The notes: generated by a model from the letters alone, not told the origin. Counted from the stretch's first letter, positions 1 to 8,977 are shown. The stretch is 62,765 nt of DNA from Comamonadaceae bacterium (GCA_015999985.1 JAECRA010000023.1:1-62765), one strand, 5' to 3'. Made by a program: numbers and translations.

Positions 1-72
1 ATTGCGGCAAGCCAGTGCCCCACGCGGGGGTGAATTTAGTGTTAACACGCCCTAGTCTCACGCGCGCGGAGA

Positions 73-528
73 TTAAGCCAGCGGCAGGGCCGTCTTGTAT
101 CTGACTTGCTTGAGCGCAAAGCCGGACCGGATTTTCTCTATGTCTGCGATAGGCGTGAGCTGATCAAGTATGAAACGCTCCAGGGCTGAGATGTCAGCCA
201 CGACAACGCGGATAAGGTAGTCCGAATCGCCCGTCATCAAGTAGCACTCCATCACCTCGTCCTGCTCGGCAATACGCTGCTCGAAGCGGGCCAAGGCGTC
301 CTTGCTCTGGGTACGCAGGCTGATGTTGATAAACACGTTAAGGCCCAGACCCAGCTTGGAGGCGTCAGTCAAGGCGACGTATTGGCGGATAACGCCACGG
401 GCTTCCAGCGCTTTGACGCGCGCCAGGCACGGTGACGGTGAAAGCCCCACCCGTCTGGCCAGTTCCACATTGGATACAGATGAATCGCTCTGCAATTCAC
501 GCAAGATGCTTTTGTCGACTTTATCCAC
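73..528 (-). CDS. Lrp/AsnC-family transcriptional regulator (MdeR/BkdR-like)
   Basis: The 151-residue product has the usual Lrp/AsnC length and layout. An N-terminal helix-turn-helix begins MDKVDKSILRELQ, with the recognition region around residues 20-42 (VELARRVGLSPSP). A RAM ligand-sensing domain fills the rest, including the family pattern around ECYLMTGDSDYLIRV. Such proteins are DNA-binding octamers or dimers that usually sense amino acids. It is transcribed divergently from an orphan 2-oxoacid dehydrogenase E1 gene. In Pseudomonas putida an Lrp-family protein, MdeR, sits beside mdeA and mdeB and controls methionine breakdown, so this protein probably controls the adjacent E1 gene. The spacer holds a 15-bp dyad that resembles the Lrp consensus. 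The family is sure; the effector is an inference. Confidence 0.9.
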   Translation of the reverse strand: MDKVDKSILRELQSDSSVSNVELARRVGLSPSPCLARVKALEARGVIRQYVALTDASKLGLGLNVFINISLRTQSKDALARFEQRIAEQDEVMECYLMTGDSDYLIRVVVADISALERFILDQLTPIADIEKIRSGFALKQVRYKTALPLA

Positions 529-555
529 CGCTCACCCTGATATTTCATGATTTCA

Positions 556-570
556 CGGCATATTGTGCCG
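556..570. promoter_or_regulatory. Candidate Lrp-type operator
   Basis: CGGCATATTGTGCCG is a dyad with 5-bp perfect arms around TATTG, lying in the 108-bp spacer between the divergent Lrp-type gene and the E1 gene. Compared by eye with the known Escherichia coli Lrp consensus (YAGHAWATTWTDCTR), 12 of 15 positions agree. Its position would let one protein control both promoters. Binding is an inference. Confidence 0.5.
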
Positions 571-636
571 CTATTCATAAATACCTCAGAACAATTAAGC
601 AGCACATGCGGCGCTTATTTCTCTAAAGTGCTGTAT

Positions 637-3207
637 ATGAACGCCCCCATACCTGCTCTGAGATCCGATTCCGACCCCGCTGAAACCGCCGAGTGGCGGG
701 AGGCTTTTGCAGCGTTGGCAGCCAACGCCGGGTCCACCCGTGCACGCTTCATTCTGGATGAGCTGGTTCGTATGGCGCGCAGCCACCAGATGGATTGGCA
801 ACCAGACCTCAACACGCCCTACGTGAACACCATACCGGTGCACGCGCAACCGGTATTTCCGGGCGATCTGGGCCTGGAGGAAAAACTGGCATCGCTGATG
901 CGCTGGAACGCGTTGGCTATGGTGGTCAGGGCCAACCAGGCCTATGGCGAACTTGGTGGGCATATCGCCAGTTATGCCAGCGCAGCAGACCTGTTTGAGG
1001 TGGGCTTCAACCATTTCTTCCGGGCCCGCAAAAGCGACCACGCTGGCGACCTGGTGTTCTTTCAGCCGCACAGCGCACCGGGCGTCTATGCGCGGGCTTT
1101 CCTGGAGGGCCGCCTGAGCGAGTTGGATCTACTGCATTTCAGGCAAGAACTGACGGCGCCGGATAAAGGTGCACGCGGACTTTGCAGCTATCCGCACCCA
1201 TGGCTCATGCCTGATTTCTGGCAGTTTCCCACCGGCTCCATGGGCTTGGGCCCCATCAGTTCCATCTACCATGCGCGCTTCATGCGCTACCTGTCCCACA
1301 GGGGGTTGCTCAATTGTGCGGACCGCAAGGTCTGGGGCGTATTTGGAGACGGCGAAATGGACGAACCCGAGTCCATGAGCGCGCTCACATTGGCGGCGCG
1401 GGAAAAGCTAGACAACCTGGTGTGGGTAGTGAACTGCAACCTGCAGCGCCTGGATGGGCCGGTGCGCGGTAACGGGCGGATTATCGACGAACTTGAACGC
1501 CTGTTTGCGGGTGCAGGCTGGAACGTGATCAAGCTGATCTGGGGCAGCGACTGGGACGGGCTTTTCGCCGTCGACGGCAGTGGCGCTTTGACGCGGACTT
1601 TCGCAGACACGGTAGACGGTCAGATGCAGACGTTTGCAGCCAAGGACGGCCGCTACAACCGCGAGCATTTCTTCGGTCAGAGTCCGGAACTCGCATCCCT
1701 GGTGCAGGGCCTGACGGATGAGCAGATTGACCGTCTCAAACGCGGTGGCCACGACATCGTGAAAATCTACGCGGCCTACGCCGCCGCGGCAGCGCACAGC
1801 GGCCAACCCACGGTGATTCTGGCGCACACCAAGAAAGGCTACGGCATGGGCGCTGCAGGTCAAGGCAAGATGACCACGCACAGCCAGAAAAAGCTGGACG
1901 CCGACGATCTGATTGAATTTAGAAATCGCTTTCAACTGCCTCTTACGGACGAACAAGCCACCAGCCTGGCCTTTCACAGACCTGCGCAAGACAGCGTGGA
2001 GATGCGCTACCTGCATGAACATCGCGAGCGGCTGGGCGGCTCCATGCCCCGGAGAGAGACGGCGTGCGAACAGGTTGCTGTACCGGAGATGAGCCAATAC
2101 GCAAGCTTCGCGCTGCAGGCGAACGGCAAGGAAATGAGCACCACCATGGCTTTTGTGCGCATGCTGGGTAGCTTGCTGAAAGACAAAACCTTGGGCCCGC
2201 GTATCGTGCCCATCGTGGCTGATGAGGCACGCACCTTCGGCATGGCCAATCTGTTCAAGCAAGTGGGCATCTACAGCAGCGTGGGCCAGCGCTACGCTCC
2301 GGAAGATATCGGTTCAGTGCTGAGTTATCGGGAAGCGCTGGATGGCCAGATCCTGGAAGAAGGCATCAGCGAAGCAGGGGCCATTGCCAGCTGGACCGCC
2401 GCTGCCACCAGCTACAGCGTGCATGGATTTTCCATGCTGCCCTTCTACATCTACTACTCCATGTTTGGCTTCCAACGGGTGGGCGATGCCATCTGGGCAG
2501 CGGCGGACCAACGTGCGCGCGGCTTCCTGCTTGGCGCCACCTCCGGTCGCACCACCCTGGGCGGAGAGGGCTTGCAGCACCAGGACGGAAGCAGCCACGT
2601 CGTGGCAGCCACCATTCCCAACTGCAAAGCCTACGACCCGGCCTTCGCGGGTGAATTGGCGGTCATTGTGGACGCAGGCATGCGAGAGATGATGGTGGAG
2701 CAGAAGGACGTTTTCTACTACATCACGCTGATGAATGAAAACTACGCCCAACCCGATTTGCCGGAAGGTGTGGCCGACGCTGTTCTCAAGGGCGCCTACA
2801 AATTTGCAAGCTATGGTGAGACTTCAGGCCAGCGAGCCACCCTGCTGGGCTCGGGCGCTATCCTTACCGAGGTGATTCGAGCGGCGGAGCAGTTGGCGGC
2901 GGAAGGGATGCGCGTGGACGTGATCAGCGTGACCAGTTGGAGCGAGTTGGCTCGCGATGAGGCGGTCCGTGCTGAGGCGGGCCACCTGAGTACCCTGTTG
3001 GCACAGACCCAGGGCCCTATTGTGGCGGCCAGTGATTACGTTCGCGCAGTACCTGAGTCCGTTCGGGCTTGTATTCCCGCTGGGCGAAGCTATCGCACCC
3101 TGGGTACAGATGGGTTCGGTCGAAGCGACACGCGAGCGGCCTTGAGGGCGTTTTTCCATGTCGATGCGAACAGCGTGGCGGCTGAGGTGAGGAAGCTACT
3201 GAGCTAG
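637..3207 (+). CDS. Orphan homodimeric-type 2-oxoacid dehydrogenase E1 (MdeB-like)
   Basis: This 856-residue product is a thiamine-diphosphate enzyme of the homodimeric pyruvate dehydrogenase E1 family. It has the ThDP/Mg motif GDGEMDEPES near residues 237-246 and family blocks such as NCNLQRLDGPVRGNGR and GRTTLGGEGLQHQDG. It clearly resembles the full AceE encoded at 10.7-13.4 kb but is shorter and has no E2 or E3 gene beside it. E1 proteins of this kind next to an Lrp-type regulator include MdeB of P. putida, a 2-oxobutyrate dehydrogenase E1 in methionine catabolism. Its likely role is decarboxylation of 2-oxobutyrate or a related 2-oxoacid, borrowing the AceF/Lpd core. The ATG at 637 (MNAPIPALRS) is preferred to an upstream in-frame start at 547, which lies in the regulator's promoter region. 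Confidence 0.85.
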   Translation: MNAPIPALRSDSDPAETAEWREAFAALAANAGSTRARFILDELVRMARSHQMDWQPDLNTPYVNTIPVHAQPVFPGDLGLEEKLASLMRWNALAMVVRANQAYGELGGHIASYASAADLFEVGFNHFFRARKSDHAGDLVFFQPHSAPGVYARAFLEGRLSELDLLHFRQELTAPDKGARGLCSYPHPWLMPDFWQFPTGSMGLGPISSIYHARFMRYLSHRGLLNCADRKVWGVFGDGEMDEPESMSALTLAAREKLDNLVWVVNCNLQRLDGPVRGNGRIIDELERLFAGAGWNVIKLIWGSDWDGLFAVDGSGALTRTFADTVDGQMQTFAAKDGRYNREHFFGQSPELASLVQGLTDEQIDRLKRGGHDIVKIYAAYAAAAAHSGQPTVILAHTKKGYGMGAAGQGKMTTHSQKKLDADDLIEFRNRFQLPLTDEQATSLAFHRPAQDSVEMRYLHEHRERLGGSMPRRETACEQVAVPEMSQYASFALQANGKEMSTTMAFVRMLGSLLKDKTLGPRIVPIVADEARTFGMANLFKQVGIYSSVGQRYAPEDIGSVLSYREALDGQILEEGISEAGAIASWTAAATSYSVHGFSMLPFYIYYSMFGFQRVGDAIWAAADQRARGFLLGATSGRTTLGGEGLQHQDGSSHVVAATIPNCKAYDPAFAGELAVIVDAGMREMMVEQKDVFYYITLMNENYAQPDLPEGVADAVLKGAYKFASYGETSGQRATLLGSGAILTEVIRAAEQLAAEGMRVDVISVTSWSELARDEAVRAEAGHLSTLLAQTQGPIVAASDYVRAVPESVRACIPAGRSYRTLGTDGFGRSDTRAALRAFFHVDANSVAAEVRKLLS

Positions 3208-3217
3208 AGAGCCCGCA

Positions 3218-3290
3218 GGACCGCCGAGCTCGTGCTTGGCAGCGTTCCCACCGCATACACCTGCAATGCCGAGCAGGAGCTCGGCGGTCC
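3218..3290. repeat. REP/BIME-like pair of inverted palindromic units
   Basis: Two 19-bp units in inverted orientation, 3218-3236 and 3272-3290, match at 18 of 19 positions and share a perfect GGACCGCCGAGCTC core. Each unit overlaps its own small hairpin. The right one is GCCGAGC-AGGA-GCTCGGC; the left one has GCCGAG pairing with CTTGGC. A pair of facing hairpin units just after a stop codon is the structure of bacterial REP/BIME elements, which are usually spread by RAYT transposases. It may also act as a terminator or mRNA stabiliser for the E1 gene. Confidence 0.65.
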
Positions 3291-3456
3291 CAGCATTAAA
3301 ACGTCCTGGGGCAGTCCGGTATAGACCTCATCTGCGTCCCAGTAATCGATGCGGTGCATCGACTCATAGATAACTCGCAATTATCAAAGTCCCTTTCGAG
3401 CTAGATGATGGATGGTTACCCGTTCATGAATTCAACTTCAAAGCAGAAAGAGACAA

Positions 3457-4503
3457 ATGAAAAACTTAGCGCGCTTCAGATCGACCAAGGCGTTGGCAAT
3501 GAGCTTACCCATCGCGGCATTGATGGGCTGCGTGCAGGCGCCTATACAGCTTGAGAAGATGGGGTCGTTTCATGTAGGTGGCCGCGAAGTCGTTCTAAGT
3601 GGCAAACCAGTCAAGGAGATCGCTTTGACCGCGGGCGGTGTGCCGGCCAAGTTTGATCCCAATGGGGTCTACCAGGTCGAGCAGATGTACGTGCAGTACT
3701 TCATTCCGAAAGACCCGCGCGGAGCCTTGCCACTGCTGATGTGGCATGGCGGTGGGCTAAGCGGAGTAACCTACGAAACCACGCCTGATGGCCGCGAGGG
3801 GTGGCTCAATTATTTCTTGAAGAAAGGCTGGCCTACTTACAACTCTGACGCAGTCGAGCGAGGACGCTCAGGCTTTGCGATGTATCCGGAGATCTTCCAG
3901 ACTGAGCCTGTGTACCTCACCAAGGAAAATCCGTTCGAACGCTTTCGGATTGGACAAGGCCCTGGCTCCTACAGCAAGGATCCGCAACGGATGAAGCTGC
4001 TGCCCGGCAATCAGTTCCCGGTGGAGGCTTATGACCAGTTCACAAAACAAAACGTGCCGCGCTGGACTTCCACAGACGCGCCAACCATTGCTGCCTATAC
4101 CGAACTGGTCGATAAAGTCTGCCCTTGTGTGGTGATCGTCCATTCACAATCTGGATTGTTCGGCGCCCGGGTCGCGCAGGCACGGCCAGACAAGGTCAAG
4201 GCACTCGTCATGGTGGAACCGGCTGCCACGGGGGCGGTAGAAGACGCCGCAAAGATGAAGAACGTGCCCGTGCTTGCGATCTACGGCGACTACATCGCGC
4301 AAGACCCACGGTGGCCGACCATCCGCGCCAACGGCGGGCGCTATTTCGATGCTCTAAGGGCGGCCGGCGGCAGCGCAGAGGTCATAGATCTCCCCGAAAT
4401 CGGGATAAAGGGCAATTCGCACATGATCATGATGGACAAGAACAGCGATGCGGTGGCCGGGATCATCCAGGGCTGGCTGAACAAGCGCGGACTCTATAAG
4501 TAA
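3457..4503 (+). CDS. Alpha/beta-hydrolase (esterase-like), probable lipoprotein
   Basis: This 348-residue protein starts with a signal peptide ending in a lipobox-like LMGC at about residues 22-25, so it is probably lipid-anchored in the cell envelope. The mature part has alpha/beta-hydrolase features. An oxyanion-type HGGG occurs in LLMWHGGGLSG. The nucleophile elbow is VVIVHSQSG, with Ser230 the likely nucleophile and the usual first Gly replaced by Val. A late His lies in GNSHMIMMDKN and may complete the triad. The substrate cannot be told from the sequence; small ester hydrolysis is an inference. It stands alone between the REP-like pair and the CysB-type gene, with its own spacer on each side. 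Confidence 0.8.
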   Translation: MKNLARFRSTKALAMSLPIAALMGCVQAPIQLEKMGSFHVGGREVVLSGKPVKEIALTAGGVPAKFDPNGVYQVEQMYVQYFIPKDPRGALPLLMWHGGGLSGVTYETTPDGREGWLNYFLKKGWPTYNSDAVERGRSGFAMYPEIFQTEPVYLTKENPFERFRIGQGPGSYSKDPQRMKLLPGNQFPVEAYDQFTKQNVPRWTSTDAPTIAAYTELVDKVCPCVVIVHSQSGLFGARVAQARPDKVKALVMVEPAATGAVEDAAKMKNVPVLAIYGDYIAQDPRWPTIRANGGRYFDALRAAGGSAEVIDLPEIGIKGNSHMIMMDKNSDAVAGIIQGWLNKRGLYK

Positions 4504-4690
4504 CATCCAGGCGCACGGGAATGGGCGATCCATTCGCACCATTCTCACCTTTGTCGCATGGGCCTGCGGGGATCATCGAAATGTCTTTTCGGTGAAATTT
4601 CCGCGGCAAATTGGCCATCTCAGCTTTTTTTCCAGCCCAAATCGTTAGACAGATATCGCATAATTATGGAAATTCATATATCAATACTCC

Positions 4691-5632
4691 ATGAACCTCC
4701 ACCAATTTCGCTTTGTTCAGGAGGCTGTTCGCCGTAATTTAAACCTGACGGAGGCGGCCAAGGCTTTACATACCTCCCAGCCTGGGGTTTCCAAAGCGAT
4801 CATCGAATTGGAAGAAGAGCTTGGCATTGAGATCTTCAGCCGTCACGGAAAACGCCTGAAGCGGGTCACCGAACCCGGCGAACATGTGCTGGAGAGCATT
4901 GCCATCATCATGCGAGAGGTCGGTAACCTCAAGCGCATCGGCGATCAGTACAGCGCGCAAGACAGTGGCACGCTCTCCATTGCCACCACCCACACGCAGG
5001 CTCGTTACGTGCTGCCTGTGCCGGTGGCGAAGCTGCGCGAAACCTACCCCAAGGTCAATATCAGCTTGCATCAAGGCTCGCCCGCTCAGGTGGCCCGCAT
5101 GGTGATAGAGGAAACGGCCGAGATCGGCATGGCGACCGAATCACTCGCGAGCTACCCTGAGCTCGTAACCCTGCCGTGCTACGAATGGCAGCACGTGCTT
5201 GTGCTGCCCCAAAACCATCCCTTGGCCAGGAAAGAGCGTATTGCGCTGGAAGATATTGCCGCCGAGCCCATCATCACCTATCACCCTTCGTTCACTGGGC
5301 GCACGCGCATCGACACAGCATTTGCCCAGCGCCATCTGGAGCCGCGCATAGCGCTGGAGGCTATCGACTCCGATGTGATCAAGACCTATGTACGCTTGGG
5401 CTTGGGAATTGGCATCGTCGCCGAGATGGCGGTCAAGGGGGAAGCCGATCAGGATCTGGCCACCCGCCCTCTGGGCCAGCTGCTCGGCCAGAACGTAGCG
5501 CGTATTGCCCTCAAACGAGGCGCCTATCTGCGCGACTTCGTGTACCAATTCGCGAGCTTGCTCTCAGACCGGCTCGATCGAAATCTGATCATGAAGGCCA
5601 TGACCGGACACGTGAACGACTACGAACTGTAA
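4691..5632 (+). CDS. LysR-family regulator of the CysB/Cbl type
   Basis: The 313-residue product starts MNLHQFRFVQEAVRRNLNLT and carries the winged HTH segment EAAKALHTSQPGVSKAIIEL. It continues as a CysB-type LysR protein, with the IGDQYSAQDSGTLSIATTHTQ stretch and a C-terminal periplasmic-binding-like effector domain. CysB and Cbl respond to O-acetylserine or sulfur limitation and activate sulfate or sulfonate assimilation. Here the gene ends 2 bp before an aminotransferase start codon, so the two probably form one transcript. This supports a link of that enzyme to sulfur amino acid metabolism. Subfamily assignment is good; the identity as CysB itself is not proven, because a genome often has several paralogues. 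Confidence 0.88.
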   Translation: MNLHQFRFVQEAVRRNLNLTEAAKALHTSQPGVSKAIIELEEELGIEIFSRHGKRLKRVTEPGEHVLESIAIIMREVGNLKRIGDQYSAQDSGTLSIATTHTQARYVLPVPVAKLRETYPKVNISLHQGSPAQVARMVIEETAEIGMATESLASYPELVTLPCYEWQHVLVLPQNHPLARKERIALEDIAAEPIITYHPSFTGRTRIDTAFAQRHLEPRIALEAIDSDVIKTYVRLGLGIGIVAEMAVKGEADQDLATRPLGQLLGQNVARIALKRGAYLRDFVYQFASLLSDRLDRNLIMKAMTGHVNDYEL

Positions 5633-5634
5633 GA

Positions 5635-6813
5635 ATGACCTCCGAGAGCCCCAAGACCCCGGCCTTTCCTTCCCGCCTGCCCAACGTGGGCACCACCATA
5701 TTTACCGTGATGTCGGCATTAGCTGCCGAACATCAGGCCGTGAATCTGGGCCAGGGATTTCCTGATTTCGATTGCGACCCGAAGCTGGTGGACTCTGTGT
5801 CCACTGCCATGCGGCAAGGCTTGAACCAGTATCCGCCGATGCCCGGCGTCGCCCCCTTGCGCGAAGCCGTGGCTGCGAAGATAGAAGCACTCTACGGCCG
5901 CTCCTACAACGCAGCGACCGAAATCACCGTGACCGCCGGAGCCACCCAGGCCATTTTGACGGCCATCCTGTGCTGTACCGGCCCAGGAGATGAGGTGATC
6001 GTGCTGGAGCCATGCTACGACAGCTACGTACCCAATATCGAGCTCACGGGTGCCAAAGTGGTGGCCGTACCGCTCACCCCAGGTAGCTTCCGCCCTGATT
6101 TCGACAAGATAGCGGCAGCCCTGTCACCCAAGACGCGCGCGATCATCATCAACAGCCCGCACAACCCTAGCGGTACCGTGTGGTCACCCGCAGATATGCA
6201 GCGCCTGGAGGAGCTTCTGGCGCCCACCAATGTCCTGTTGATCAGCGACGAAGTGTACGAACACATGGTCTATGCGCCACTGCAGCATGAAAGTGCGGCG
6301 CGCTATCCAGGCTTGGCTGCACGCGCATTCATCGTCAGCAGCTTCGGCAAGACCTACCACGTGACCGGCTGGAAGATAGGCTACGTGGCCGCGCCTGCCC
6401 ACCTCATGGCTGAGTTCCGCAAGGTGCACCAGTTCAACGTATTCACCGTGAACACGCCCATGCAACAAGGGCTGGCGACTTACATGCAAGACGCCAGGCC
6501 CTACCTGGACTTGCCCGCGTTCTACGCCGCCAAGCGGGATCTGTTCCGCGCAGGCCTGGAAAAGACCAGGTTCAGGTTGCTGCCATGTGAGGGCACTTAT
6601 TTTCAGTGCGTATCCATCGACGATCTGGCTATTGCCGAGCGCGATATGCCCGAGGGTGAATTTTGCCAATGGCTCACGCGTGAAGTGGGGGTCGCAGCGA
6701 TTCCTCTTTCAGCCTTTTACGGCAATGGGTTCGATCAGAAAGTGATCCGGTTCTGCTTTGCCAAGAAAGATGAGACGCTGGTGGCAGCCATGGAGCGACT
6801 GGCCAAGCTGTAG
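5635..6813 (+). CDS. PLP-dependent aminotransferase, methionine aminotransferase (YbdL)-like
   Basis: The 392-residue class I/II aminotransferase has its N-terminal signature in FPSRLPNVGTTIFTVMSALA and NLGQGFPDF. It also has the PLP-contacting NSPHNPSGTVW, and SSFGKTYHVTGWKIGY contains the Schiff-base lysine. The start block and the GQGFPDF pattern are those of YbdL/methionine aminotransferase-like proteins, which transaminate methionine to 4-methylthio-2-oxobutyrate. Kynurenine or glutamine transaminases share the fold, so substrate choice is an inference. The ATG at 5635 follows the CysB-type stop codon by 2 bp, which decides the start; an in-frame open stretch further upstream lies within the regulator gene. 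It is followed by a GC-rich palindromic repeat. Confidence 0.87.
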   Translation: MTSESPKTPAFPSRLPNVGTTIFTVMSALAAEHQAVNLGQGFPDFDCDPKLVDSVSTAMRQGLNQYPPMPGVAPLREAVAAKIEALYGRSYNAATEITVTAGATQAILTAILCCTGPGDEVIVLEPCYDSYVPNIELTGAKVVAVPLTPGSFRPDFDKIAAALSPKTRAIIINSPHNPSGTVWSPADMQRLEELLAPTNVLLISDEVYEHMVYAPLQHESAARYPGLAARAFIVSSFGKTYHVTGWKIGYVAAPAHLMAEFRKVHQFNVFTVNTPMQQGLATYMQDARPYLDLPAFYAAKRDLFRAGLEKTRFRLLPCEGTYFQCVSIDDLAIAERDMPEGEFCQWLTREVGVAAIPLSAFYGNGFDQKVIRFCFAKKDETLVAAMERLAKL

Positions 6814-6840
6814 AGAAAGTAGTCGGCACGCACACCCACG

Positions 6841-6880
6841 CCCTCACCCCCGCCCTCTCCCGCCAGCGGGAGAGGGAGCA
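6841..6880. repeat. GC-rich palindromic intergenic repeat (copy A)
   Basis: A CCCTCACCCC head is followed by CCCTCTCCCGC, a CA loop and GCGGGAGAGGG, a perfect 11-bp stem, and then AGCA. It lies 27 bp after the aminotransferase stop. The same head, stem and AGCA tail recur at 9976-10013 inside aceF. Repeats of this form are familiar as intergenic palindromes in GC-rich proteobacteria. Confidence 0.75.
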
Positions 6881-6930
6881 AGATCGAATGGCCGCGAAGC
6901 AGGCCAACGGTAGCGAAAGCAAGATCAGAC

Positions 6931-7111
6931 GGCCGCGGAGCAGGCCATGCGGAAGTAGCCGCGGAGCTGGCTTTGCCAGGCCGCTGGCTGCGTCCCCCTC
7001 AGGGGGCGCCCGGCGTAGGGGATGGCGCGGAGCGACTAAGGGGGAGCCCATTTCCCCAGGCCGCTGGCTGCGTCCCCCTGGGGGGAAGGCGCGCCAGCGA
7101 CTCAGGGGGGG
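6931..7111. repeat. Compound comamonad-type intergenic repeat with an 80-bp partial tandem duplication
   Basis: The stretch GGCCGCGGAGCAGGCCATG...CCGCGGAGCTGGCT...CCAGGCCGC...GCGTCCCC leads into a unit CCAGGCCGCTGGCTGCGTCC that occurs at 6976 and again at 7056. Each copy ends in an AGGGGG run. The second copy runs straight into the lpd stop codon on the minus strand. The reverse complement of 16776-16880 is the same element in single copy. Just upstream, two diverged copies of GCAAGATC...GGCCGCG (about 6878 and 6919) form a further direct repeat. Confidence 0.7.
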
Positions 7112-8965
7112 TCATTTCCTTTGCGGAGGTAAATCAGTGCAACTGCCGTGCGCAACTTCCGCAGCCATGCCAATGCTCTCACCCAAGGTGGGATGTGGGT
7201 GGATGGTCTTGCCGATATCGACTGCGTCAGCGCCCATCTCGATGGCCAGCGCGATCTCGCCGATCATGTCGCCGGCATGCGTGCCCACCATGCCACCACC
7301 GAGTATCTTGCCGTGGCCATGCGCCTCAGGACTGTCGTCGAACAGGAGCTTGGTGACCCCTTCGTCGCGGCCATTGGCGATGGCCCTGCCAGAAGCGTTC
7401 CAGGGGAACAGACCCTTTTTGACCTTGATGCCCTGAGCCTTGGCCTGATCTTCAGTCAAGCCCACCCAAGCCACTTCCGGATCGGTGTAGGCCACGCTCG
7501 GAATCACACGGGCGTTGAACGCACTGCGCGCCAGCGCTTCGTCGCCCTTGAGCTCACCCGCGATCACCTCTGCAGCCACATGGGCTTCATGCACTGCCTT
7601 GTGCGCGAGCATGGGTTGGCCCACGATATCGCCAATAGCGAAGATGTTGGACACGTTGGTGCGCATCTGAATATCGACGTTGATGAAGCCGCGGTCTGTG
7701 ACAGACACACCTGCTTTTTCGGCGCCGATTTTCTTGCCATTGGGACTGCGGCCCACGGCTTGCAAGACCAGATCGTAGGTTTGCGGCGCCGGGGCACCTT
7801 CACCTTCAAATGACACCTCAATACCCGCATCGGTGGCCTTGGCACCCACCGTCTTGGTCTTCAGCATGATGTTGTCAAAGCGCGGGGCGTTCATCTTCTG
7901 CCAAATCTTGACCAGATCACGGTCAGCACCTTGCATGAGGCCGTCGAGCATTTCCACGACGTCCAGACGAGCGCCCAGCGTGCTGTAGACCGTGCCCATT
8001 TCCAGGCCGATGATGCCGCCACCCAGAATGAGCATGCGCTTAGGCACTTCCTTGAGCGCCAGCGCACCCGTGGAATCGACCACGCGCGGATCATCCGGCA
8101 TGAACGGCAGGCGCACCGCCTGGGAGCCGGCTGCAATGATGGCGCGCTTGAACTGCACCACTTGTTTCTTGCCGGTTTTTTCCTGCGCTGTGCCGCTGGT
8201 TTCCTCGACTTCAATGTGGTTGGCACCCACAAAGGAGCCATAACCGCGCACCACCGTCACCTTGCGCATCTTGGCCATGGCGCCCAGGCCGCCAGTCAGC
8301 TTGCCTATGACCTTTTCCTTGTGGGCACGCAGCTTGTCGATGTCCAACTTGGGGGCGCCGCCGTAGTCAATCCCGAGAGCGGCCAGGTGGCTCACCTCAT
8401 CCATCACCGCTGCAACGTGCAGCAGGGCTTTGGAGGGAATGCACCCTACGTTCAGGCACACGCCGCCCAGGCTGGCATAGCGCTCAATGAGTACCACTTT
8501 GAGACCCAGATCCGCAGCACGGAATGCCGCGCTGTAGCCACCAGGGCCTCCACCAAGCACAACCACGTCACACTCCAGGTCGCTCGCGCCACCATAGCTG
8601 GCAGCGGCAGGAGCCGGCGCACTGTTCGAAGAAGGAGCAGGTGCAGGAGAAGCAGCGGGAGACGGCGCGGGCGCGGGCGCGGCTGCAGGCGCTGCAGGCT
8701 TGCTCGCCTCTGCAGGAGCCGCCTCACCAGCCGCTTCCAGGGTCAGAACGACTGAGCCCTCAGAGACTTTGTCGCCCAGCTTGACGGCCAAAGACTTGAC
8801 CACGCCTTCGTGGCTGGAAGGAATCTCCATCGAAGCCTTGTCGCTTTCGACGGTGATCAAGCTTTGCTCCTGCTTGACCGTATCACCAGGCTTGACCAAT
8901 AGCTCAATGACGGAGACATCCTTGACATCGCCGATATCGGGAACCTTGACTTGAATTTCGCTCAT
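7112..8965 (-). CDS. lpdA: Dihydrolipoyl dehydrogenase (E3) with N-terminal lipoyl domain
   Basis: This 617-residue flavoprotein reoxidises dihydrolipoamide of the pyruvate dehydrogenase complex with NAD+. It begins with a lipoyl domain (lipoyl-lysine Lys43 in [13 protein letters not shown]), then an Ala/Pro linker. The E3 body follows, with the FAD motif [20 protein letters not shown] and the redox-active cysteines in [17 protein letters not shown]. It also has the NAD-binding block [20 protein letters not shown] and a dimer-interface HPHPTLGE. The extra lipoyl domain makes it longer than a plain E3 of about 470 residues, as is known for several betaproteobacterial PDH operons. It lies 12 bp downstream of aceF and is the last gene of aceE-aceF-lpdA. 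A repeat element abuts its stop codon. Confidence 0.96.
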   Translation of the reverse strand: MSEIQVKVPDIGDVKDVSVIELLVKPGDTVKQEQSLITVESDKASMEIPSSHEGVVKSLAVKLGDKVSEGSVVLTLEAAGEAAPAEASKPAAPAAAPAPAPSPAASPAPAPSSNSAPAPAAASYGGASDLECDVVVLGGGPGGYSAAFRAADLGLKVVLIERYASLGGVCLNVGCIPSKALLHVAAVMDEVSHLAALGIDYGGAPKLDIDKLRAHKEKVIGKLTGGLGAMAKMRKVTVVRGYGSFVGANHIEVEETSGTAQEKTGKKQVVQFKRAIIAAGSQAVRLPFMPDDPRVVDSTGALALKEVPKRMLILGGGIIGLEMGTVYSTLGARLDVVEMLDGLMQGADRDLVKIWQKMNAPRFDNIMLKTKTVGAKATDAGIEVSFEGEGAPAPQTYDLVLQAVGRSPNGKKIGAEKAGVSVTDRGFINVDIQMRTNVSNIFAIGDIVGQPMLAHKAVHEAHVAAEVIAGELKGDEALARSAFNARVIPSVAYTDPEVAWVGLTEDQAKAQGIKVKKGLFPWNASGRAIANGRDEGVTKLLFDDSPEAHGHGKILGGGMVGTHAGDMIGEIALAIEMGADAVDIGKTIHPHPTLGESIGMAAEVAHGSCTDLPPQRK

Positions 8966-8977
8966 GGCCTGGTTCCC

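Noticed and set aside
547..636. Upstream extension of the orphan E1 by 30 residues
   Set aside because: The extension covers the divergent promoter and Lrp-like dyad, and the homologous N-terminus begins near MNAPIPALRS.
1408..2262. Open frame of 284 codons opposite the orphan E1 gene
   Set aside because: Antisense shadow; the composition is untypical for a protein and no ribosome-binding site was seen.
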